Part shown: positions 56,842 to 64,000 of the stretch, one piece after another | Numbering within the stretch: position 1 is the stretch's first letter | Layout of the letters: every line of letters begins with the position of its first letter | From: Azolla caroliniana | Taxonomy: Eukaryota > Polypodiophyta | NCBI GenBank assembly: GCA_043228905.1 | Contig: JBHGNT010000009.1 | Coordinates: 9,920,001 to 9,984,000, forward strand | Reading direction: 5' to 3' | DNA: 64,000 nt | Notes under the pieces: generated by a model | Database searches by the model: none | What the model saw: only the letters and a program-made list of their open reading frames with translations | What the model was told of the DNA's origin: nothing | Position numbers and translations under genes: made by a program

Positions 56842-57245
56842 TGTAAAAACAAATAGCGTGTGGAAGCAATAAGAAACAGAAAACAGAGAACAATACGCGG
56901 GAGAGACAGAGAGAGTAGAAAGAGAATCACTATTCCAAAAATTATATCAACACTCTGTACATAGTATGTGTTCAGCGAACACTTTTATACAAGTCCATAT
57001 GGACTAATAGAAGTACGGTATACTTCAATGCTCACTCGAGCGTGTGACACTAACTACGAGATTAATAACTCCCTAGTAGTCTAGCTGCTACTAGGGTTCC
57101 GGTTACTGATGGATCCGGCTAACCGGCTCCCCAGCTCACCAGCTCTTTGCTCACAGGGTGCTCACCAGGTGCTCACTGATCCGTCTTGCTCATCGGCTGA
57201 GGCTTATTCAGCCGATCCGGCTCCAATTGAGCTTGCCGCTCAACA
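56842..57245 (-). repeat. 5' LTR of copia B copy 2
   Basis: It is 404 bp and has the same ends as the 3' LTR. It differs by several indels, such as a missing ~21 bp near the inner edge and an extra block near 57140. Confidence 0.93.
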
Positions 57246-57250
57246 TTATT

Positions 57251-57899
57251 GAAATATAAATAGTGTGAAGTCCTATTTTTAATGTCAAATAAAATATCCA
57301 TAAAATTGAGAGAATAAAATGTGGGGAATTAAAGAATCTTTATTTTATTTTATTTTATTTATTAAAAATAAAACAAATAATTTTACATTTATTACAAAAC
57401 TTTATTAGTGTCACGTCCCTTTTTTATATCTCGGAAACTAAAAAGGAAGGAACTTAGGAATCTTCATTCTTTCTTTTTAACGAATGTTTTTCATGCATTT
57501 GTTTGGAAACCCCCACGAATGCGAATATGTCAATCTCTGTGTCGATCAGACCTGTCTTCAGCTAGCAAGCAATGAGTTTTTCCATAGATAAAATCTTTGT
57601 GTAAAGAATCAAGAGATGGATTCTGTGCAACGGAATAGATATGAACTGTGTGTGTGTATGAGAGAGAGAGTGAGAGTGAGAGAGACAAGGAGTAAGACAC
57701 AGAGAATATGCAAGTTAAAGTATATTAACAAACGAGAAAGACTCAACATTTTACAAGGTGGGTGGAGGGTGCTTTATATAGTCACCCTGTCTCTTCATTA
57801 ACTACAAGACTCATGCAGCATGGGGAATGTGAAAGCTCATAAGCATAGATTGACATATTCGCATTCGTCGGGTTCCCCATACGAATGCAAACGAATACG
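57251..57899. other. AT-rich flank and unrecognised GA-rich stretch
   Basis: The first part continues the AT-rich DNA interrupted by the copia. The part from 57596 has GA-rich runs and a TTTATATAG box at 57773 and might be a scrap of another LTR. No coding sequence is seen. Confidence 0.4.
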
Positions 57900-59199
57900 A
57901 ATACGAATGGGTAGATTGACGATGGTACGGACCGTAATTGCGCTTGCCGCGGCGAAAGAGTGGCACCTCCATCAAATGGACGTTGAGAACGCCTTTCTAC
58001 AAGGAGAATTAGAAGAGGAGGTGTATATGATACAACCACCCGGGTTTAACTCGAGCACCCATCCGAAAGTTGTATGCCGACTCAAGAAGCCACTCTACGG
58101 CCTCAAGCAAGCACCATGTGCTTGACATTCGAAGATAACGCAATATCTTCATCAAATCAGCTTTCGTATGTCAAAATCGGACAACTCCCTCGACATACGA
58201 AACGATTCTGCAAGTCCGATCGTCATCATCTTATATGCGGATGACCTAGTCATTGGAGGTGAGCATCTCGTCGAAATCAATAAGGTCAAATCCCTCCTTT
58301 CCGACAAGTTCGAGATGACGGACATGAAGGAGCTCCACTACTTCCTCGGCATCGAGGTAATTCGGACTCCGGCCGGAATCATGATCTCTCAACGGCACTA
58401 CATCCTCGACTTGTTATACAAGTTCAGGATGGCTGAGTGCAAATCCGCGGCAACCCCGCTCGATCGCAATCTCAAACTAGATGCGAACTCCGGCACCAAA
58501 GCATGTGAGCCGACTCAATATCGACAACTCATCGGGAGTCTCATCTACCTCACGACCACTCGATCTGATCTCAGTTATCCGGTCGGTCTCCTTAGTCAAT
58601 TCATGCAAACACCGCGTGATAGAGTTTTACGATACGTGAGCGGCACAATGGATTGTGGCATCCTCTACAAGACCGCGCTGCCAATACGACTCGAGGGGTA
58701 CATAGACGCAGATTGTGCCGGCTATAAAGCCGATAGAAGATCAACCTCCGGATTTGTTTTTTTCCTTGGCAGTGGAGCAATATCCTAGAGCAGCAAAAAG
58801 CAACCAACTGTCGCTCTTTCGGGCACAGAGGTGGAATACAGGGGCGCGGCAATGGCCGCATGTGAAGCCGTATGGCTCAAAAGGATACTCAAGGATCAGG
58901 GCGTACACATCAAGGATCGAACTTCCCTTTACTGCGACAACATGAGCAGTATCTATCTGGCTCAAAACCCGGTGTTCCACGCGCGAACAAAGCACATGGA
59001 AGTGCACTATCACTTCATCCGAGAGCGCGTTCTAGTTGGCGATGTCGACCTACAACACATTAGCACAAATCTTCAAACGGCCGACATCATCACTAAAGCC
59101 TTAGGAGCCGACAAGCTATGGCAATTCATGACCGATCTCAGATTGACGATCCCTAATCTGCCAAGCTTGAGGGGGAGTACTGAAGACACTATGCAATAA
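57900..59199 (+). pseudogene. Copia C RT/RNase H, copy 1
   Basis: It starts inside RT ([20 protein letters not shown]) and reads [13 protein letters not shown]-like sequence. A short frame break near 58120 precedes the catalytic LYADD. A few codons are lost at 58617 (QTPRD joined to RVLRYVSG) and there is a TAG at 58786. RNase H then runs to the copia end SLRGSTEDTMQ and TAA at 59197. The 5' part of the element is missing. It is better preserved than copy 2 at 59812. Confidence 0.85.
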
Positions 59200-59808
59200 C
59201 GTGTGGATTCCGCACACTACGCAATAACGTGTGGATTTCGCAACCACGCAACGAAGCCGCGAAGAGCCGATCTACCGTGCAAAGCGACTCAGCCGATCGA
59301 GCAAACGTTGGAGTGTCTATTCACTCTCAAGGTGAGTTCACACACTAGACCAAGTTGAGCTTGATTCTCAACACGCCCCCTCAAGCTCAAGTCGTGTCGG
59401 TTTCAGACGGTATCCGAAATCCGCTTTGACTCACGTTCCGGAGTCCGCGTCAACTCGCATTTATGCGGAGTTGCGGAATCCGTGCTCCAGCTTGTGTTGT
59501 GCGTAGTTGTGAAGTCTGTGCTTCGGCTTGTATGTTTCTTCGTAGCTTTGCGCGGTAGATCAGCTCTTTGCGGCTTCGTTGCGCGGTTGCGGAATCCATG
59601 CGTTATTGCGTAGTGTCTTTAGTACTCCCCCTCAAGCTTGGCAGGTCAGGGATCGTCAATCCGAGATCGGTCATGAATTGCCATAGCTTGTCGACTCCTA
59701 AGGCTTTAGTGAAGATGTTGGCCGTTTGAAGATTTGTGTTAATGTGTTGTAGGTCGACATCGCCAGCTAGAACGCGCTCTCGGATGAAGTGATAGTGCAC
59801 TTCGATGT
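58995..59808. repeat. Long inverted repeat of the copia C 3' end
   Basis: The left arm spans about 58995-59285 and the right arm about 59545-59808, with a ~260-bp spacer. The right arm on the minus strand encodes the same RNase H end (EVHYHFIRERVL to SLRGSTKDTTQ). The spacer contains a second polypurine-like run (GGGGGCG, near 59375) next to a CTCAACA end. Confidence 0.88.
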
Positions 59809-59811
59809 AAT

Positions 59812-62011
59812 ACATTCAAATGTATGGGGACCATCCCAAACGGCAACAGTCGGTGGTTGTCGATACTATGTGACGTTCATTGACGACTTCTCCAAGCACA
59901 CCTGGATATTCCCAATGTGACAGAAGAGGGAAGTGTTCTTGCCATCGATCGGATGGTGGCAAGGAGTATTTCTTCGATGCCTTCACAACATACCTTCGTC
60001 AAGAAGGAATTTGGCGGGAGTTTGCCTGTCGACACACACCTCAGTAGAACGGAGTAGCCGAATGAAAGAACTAGCATATACTCGTGGTGACAAGTGCAAT
60101 GATGAACTAGCATATACTGGGCTGAAGTGGTGAACACGGCTATCTATCTAATGAATCGTTGCACAACATCCAGAGTGCATGATGTCACCCCCCACGAGAA
60201 GTTTTATGGAAAGACGCCGGATCTATCCCACGTTAGGATATTCGGATTGATTGTGTACGCACATATTCCTGACGAGAAGCGGTAGAAGCTCGACCCAAAA
60301 TTGGAGAAGTGTATCCTTGTGGGGTACTCGCTCGAACAAAAGAGGTATAAGTGCTTCAACCCCTCTATCAAGAAGGTACGAGTAGGGATGTCGTATTCGA
60401 CGAGTCGGCATCTTGGTACACAATCAACCTAGCTCCATCCAATCCAAATGAAATCGATTTCGATATAGAATTGGAGGATGATGATCTACTAAGACTCACA
60501 CCAGAGGCGAGTCCCATCTCAACCAGGTTGAGTGGACCACAGGAGCCTCCAAACAACCAAAGCACGTCGCAGCCAAGTCCGAAACTGGACAAAGGGAATG
60601 CCAAAATGCCTGAGTATGAAGACTCAGATGGAAATGAATGGGCTCACTCACTCACTTGAGAGTGAGTATGGTGGATTGGATGTACCTATCATGAGGACAT
60701 CAGGAGCCGAGAAAGCGTTCACGAAAACAAGTGAACAACCACGTCGGTCCACTCGAGAGAAGAACGTAGTCAGCTGATTTAGCTACAATGACTATATGGC
60801 ATATCATTATGTATTCATGATGAAGGTGGCGACAGTTCAAGAGCCAAAAACTTTTTCCGAAGCCGCGAAGGACCCGCAATGTGTGGAAGCGATGAATGAG
60901 GAGATGCAAGCACTCTCCAAAAACGAGACATGGGATCTCATCCCCTCTTCATGCCATCAAGAAGGCAATTGGATGCCGATGAATATTCAAGGTGAAGCAC
61001 AATGTCGACAGCTATGTCAATCGGCAAAAGGCTATGCGTAGACACATGGAGTTGATTATGAAGAGACCTTTGCCCCGGTGGCAAAGATGACAACCATCTA
61101 AACCATGATCACGCTTGCAACAGCCAAAGGGTGGCATCTCCATCAAATGGACGTCAAGAATGCCTTTCTCCAAGGCGAATTAGATGAGGAGGTGTACAAG
61201 GTACAACCACCCAGATTCAAGTCGAGTATGCATCCAACTGTTGTCTGCTGACTCAAAAAGCCTCTCTTCGGTCTAAAGCAGGCACCCAGAGCATGGCATT
61301 CGAAGATAACCCACTAACTTTACCAAATCAGCTTTAAAATGTCCAAGTCCAACAATTCTCTGTTCATCCAGAACGACTCTAGAGGATAACTATTCATCAT
61401 AATTTATGTGGAAGACTTGGTCATTGCAGGAGAGCACATCAGGGATATCAAACATACCAAGAAGCTACTCTCTAGCCGATTCAAAATGAAAGACATGAAG
61501 GAGATCCATTACTTTCTAGGTATAGAATTAATTCGGACTCTTGACGGCATCGTGATCTCCCAATGACACTATATCCTTAATTTGCTCTTCAAGTTTGGGA
61601 TGACAAAGTGTAAGCCCCTCACTACCCCCCTCAATCGAAATCTAAAGTTAGATGTCAATTCCGGCACAGAAGAGTGTGAGCCGACAATGTCAAAAGACAA
61701 TATCATTACTTGGGCCGACCTTAGCTACCTGGTCGGCCTCCTTAGCCAGTTTATGCAGACACCACAAAACATTCACCTAAACTGTGCTAAGCAAGTGTTA
61801 CGCTCAGTATGTGGACAATGGATTTCGGCATTCTCTTCAAATCGGCCACACCGATTTGACTTGAACGGTACACTGATGCTGATTAGGCTGGCTACAAAGC
61901 CAACAAACAATCAACATCGGGATTCTTCTTCTCCCTCGGCAACAGAGCCATATCGTGGAGCAGTTCGAAGCAGCCAATAGTCACACTGTCGAGCTCAAAG
62001 GCCTATTATAG
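59812..62011 (+). pseudogene. Copia C integrase-RT-RNase H, copy 2, heavily decayed
   Basis: Integrase core pieces (HSNVWGPSQ, YYVTFIDDFSKHTWIF) are followed by RSDGGKEYFF-like sequence broken by indels, then FGLIVYAHIPDEKR and the acidic linker. The RT hinge comes next ([36 protein letters not shown]). The catalytic region reads IYVED, losing one Asp. RNase H traces run up to 62011. There are a dozen or more stops and several frameshifts. An LTR-B element begins at 62012 and cuts the sequence. Confidence 0.85.
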
Positions 62012-62442
62012 TGTTGCGCGGACAAGCTCAATCGGATCCGGATTGGCCGAACAAGCCGGATTAGAGTCCAGAATGAAGAACCGGATCAGAGTTTGGATGG
62101 TATTCGGAACCAAGAGCCAGATTGGATTGTAACCGGTAGGCTGTTAGAGACCTTTGAATCTAGCCTAGTACGTATGCATATTTTTAGGAGTCAGTGTCAC
62201 TCGCTCGTATGAGCATTGAAGTACTTGTCGGTACTTATGTCAGTCTTTTCATGGACTTGTATAAAAGTGTTCACTGAGAACATTGTATGTACAGAGAGTT
62301 ATTAGTTTGAATTGAGTTTTTTTCTGTTCTACTCTCTCTGTCTCTCCCGTGTATTCAAGCTTTCCATTAAACCTCCATTCTGTGTTTTGTTGTTTTCCGG
62401 ACTAGCTGGTTTTGTCTTTGCTTCCACACATTATCTTTTACA
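62012..62442 (+). repeat. LTR-B, 5' LTR of copia B copy 3
   Basis: It starts TGTTGCGCGGACAAGCTC, has a TATAAAAGTGTTCA promoter block near 62261, and ends TTTTACA against the primer site. Confidence 0.9.
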
Positions 62443-62454
62443 TGGTATCAGAGT
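62443..62454 (+). promoter_or_regulatory. Primer-binding site of copia B copy 3
   Basis: TGGTATCAGAGT abuts the LTR. The last base departs from the usual C. Confidence 0.8.
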
Positions 62455-62540
62455 GCGAGGGTTGAGAACCTCTGCAGCCGACGAGTGATTTTAGAAGACA
62501 AACCCTAACACACGGTAGAGAACAAAAAAAAAAGGTTAGA

Positions 62541-64000
62541 ATGGACAGAGATATGGCTAGCTCGCTCCCGACAGAGAAGCTCGATAGATCCAACTACGCA
62601 TATTGGTCGTACAAGATGCACCAGTACCTGCTCGGGTATGGCTACTAGAGTTATGTCAATGGAGCTAATGATATGGCACCTGATGCAGCACACATGGACT
62701 TCCCAACTTGGGAACAAGCGGCAAGCAGAGTTATGTAGAAGATTAGTTGTTGAGCCATATCCGGGACGCCAACACGCCGAAGGAAGCTTGGGAAAACGTA
62801 AAGAAGGTTTTCGCCGCAAGCAACACACCCCGGAAGCTGCAACTCCACCAGAATTTGAGCAATGTCCGATAGAGGGACGTGTCTGTGGCTGATTACACGG
62901 CCCGAATCAAAGACATATGTGACTCACTTGCCTCTATTAATGTGACCGTTGAGGAAGATGAAATGATGTAGGTCTATCTTGAGGGCCTAGTGTCGAAGTT
63001 CGGAGCATTTTAGATGACAGTCTGTAGAAGGGAGAATACCCCCTCATTTTTTGACCTACAGTCGATGCTCCTAGTTGAGGAGAACCACGCGGGTGCATCA
63101 ACGAGTATGTAAACCGACAACAATATGTTGTACATGGAGGCGGAGAGGTCCCGTGGTCGTGGCAGACGAGGCAGGTCGGCATGCGGTGGAAGCGGTTGAC
63201 AAGATCATAACCGAAGGCACGAGGATGGTGTCGACAATAGTTCCGGACCCTCCACAAGCAGGGGGAGTCAAGGCAGTGTCGGGAGCTGGCGAGAGAAGAC
63301 CGTGACAGACTATTGGTATTGTGGCCAGAAGGGCCACAAAGAGAGCGAATGATGGAAGAAGCACGCCAATTCGGGCAATTCCGAATATGGAAAGGTCGGT
63401 CGAGGAAGCCTACAAAGGTCGCACTACGCTAAAGAGCCAGAAAAATCCAATTCCGAAGATGGATCTGGCCTAGCCTTTGTGATGAAACACAAGGCTAATT
63501 CAATGAAGCCAAGCACTTCGAAACCGAATGAGATATGGTATGTTGATTCTGGAGCATCAAGCCATATGACAAGCCACGCGGAGTGGTTTTCTTACCTAGA
63601 GAAACCGAAACAACCGGGGGTCGTCGAAACCGGCGACGATACTCCACATACCATCGGGCATGTTGGTGAAGTTCCAATTAGCCATGTTGGGCAGAAGGGA
63701 AAGTCGATGAACGTCATGCACGTCTCGACAATCACGAAGAATCTGGTGTTAGTTGGACAGATTGTTGACCAAGGGATGCAGGTTCGGTTCACACATCTCG
63801 GGTGTTTCATCGAAGAAGAGGGAAAAGTCATCGCGCAAGGGCGCCAAGACGGGAGGATGTTTATCCTCGAAACGAATGATGTTGGCACCGTTATGTTTGC
63901 AAAAGGGCAGAAGGTCGAGTTGTACATCGACCTATGGCATAAGCGGATCGACCACATCAACTTTCGGAAACGCTTCACGAGCTGCAATCGAAACACATGG
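62541..64000 (+). pseudogene. Copia B gag-protease remnant, copy 3
   Basis: Gag opens MDRDMASSLPTEKLDRSNYA at 62541 with a TAG at 62647 (a Trp codon in relatives) and another at 62736. A deletion and frameshifts follow near 62745. A CCHC relic (YWYCGQKGHKE) lies near 63310. The protease site VDSGASSHM near 63545 is intact. The pre-integrase region continues to the window end, with an LTITKNL-like block near 63730. It is not functional as read. Confidence 0.85.

Larger units (their letters stand above)
52025..57245 (-). mobile_element. Ty1/copia family B copy 2, with both LTRs and target duplication
   Basis: LTRs lie at 52025-52431 (3') and 56842-57245 (5'). TTATT flanks both sides (52020-52024 and 57246-57250). 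The minus strand runs LTR, tRNA-Met primer site, gag, protease, integrase, RT, RNase H, C-terminal extension, polypurine tract, LTR. It carries a nested solo LTR-A and an internal deletion joining integrase to RT. The LTRs differ by many substitutions and indels, so the insertion is old. Confidence 0.95.
62012..64000 (+). mobile_element. Ty1/copia family B copy 3, 5' part (runs off window)
   Basis: It has an LTR, primer site, gag, protease and pre-integrase on the plus strand. It inserted into copia C copy 2. The 3' part lies beyond the window. Confidence 0.88.

Noticed and set aside
59603-59815. Independent minus-strand gene
   Set aside because: It is the inverted arm of the copia C RNase H end.

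Overview
The window is plant nuclear DNA and consists mostly of retrotransposons. Plant features include Ty1/copia elements primed by initiator tRNA-Met (TGGTATCAGAG primer sites), Ty3/gypsy elements, LINE relics and a host protein with a DUF688-type motif. A beta-class N4/N6 DNA methyltransferase and LINE/gypsy types that I associate with non-seed plants point to a fern or another seedless land plant. That placement is inference.

Only two host genes are convincing. The first, at the left edge (1-1216), holds the last three exons of a DNA N4/N6 methyltransferase. The second (33066-35087, minus strand) is an intact single-exon gene for a Ser-rich DUF688-like protein, with a TTAGGG-type repeat translated into an Asn-Pro tract.

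Region by region: 1975-5770 is a 5'-truncated copia (family A) with its 3' LTR. 5771-6511 holds an LTR-B scrap and an RT scrap. 6512-12479 is a decayed copia of family B, interrupted by unrecognised DNA at about 9890-11845. 12480-30530 is a nest: a family-A copia on the minus strand, pierced within its LTR by an outer gypsy (12748-29548), which is itself pierced by a young intact gypsy (13492-20790). 30531-32211 is the 5' part of another copia (family D). 36172-39414 holds a tandem duplication, a LINE relic and a short retroposon with a 17-bp target duplication. 39415-44690 is AT-rich and empty as far as I can see. 44718-46057 is a LINE 3' end with A-rich tail. 46202-51731 holds LTR-B copies, satellite DNA and a CA microsatellite. 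52025-57245 is a family-B copia with both LTRs and a TTATT target duplication, carrying a nested solo LTR-A. 57900-62011 holds two decayed copia C fragments and a long inverted repeat. 62012 to the window end is the start of another family-B copia.

Only the inner gypsy looks coding-competent, with open gag-protease and pol frames and LTRs that differ at 3 of 789 positions. Its RT, protease and GC-rich composition differ from the other elements. The outer gypsy carries a third long open frame (coiled coil) between pol and the 3' LTR, which the inner element split. In the older elements premature stops are nearly all TAG in CAG/CTGG contexts, as expected from deamination of CHG-methylated cytosine.
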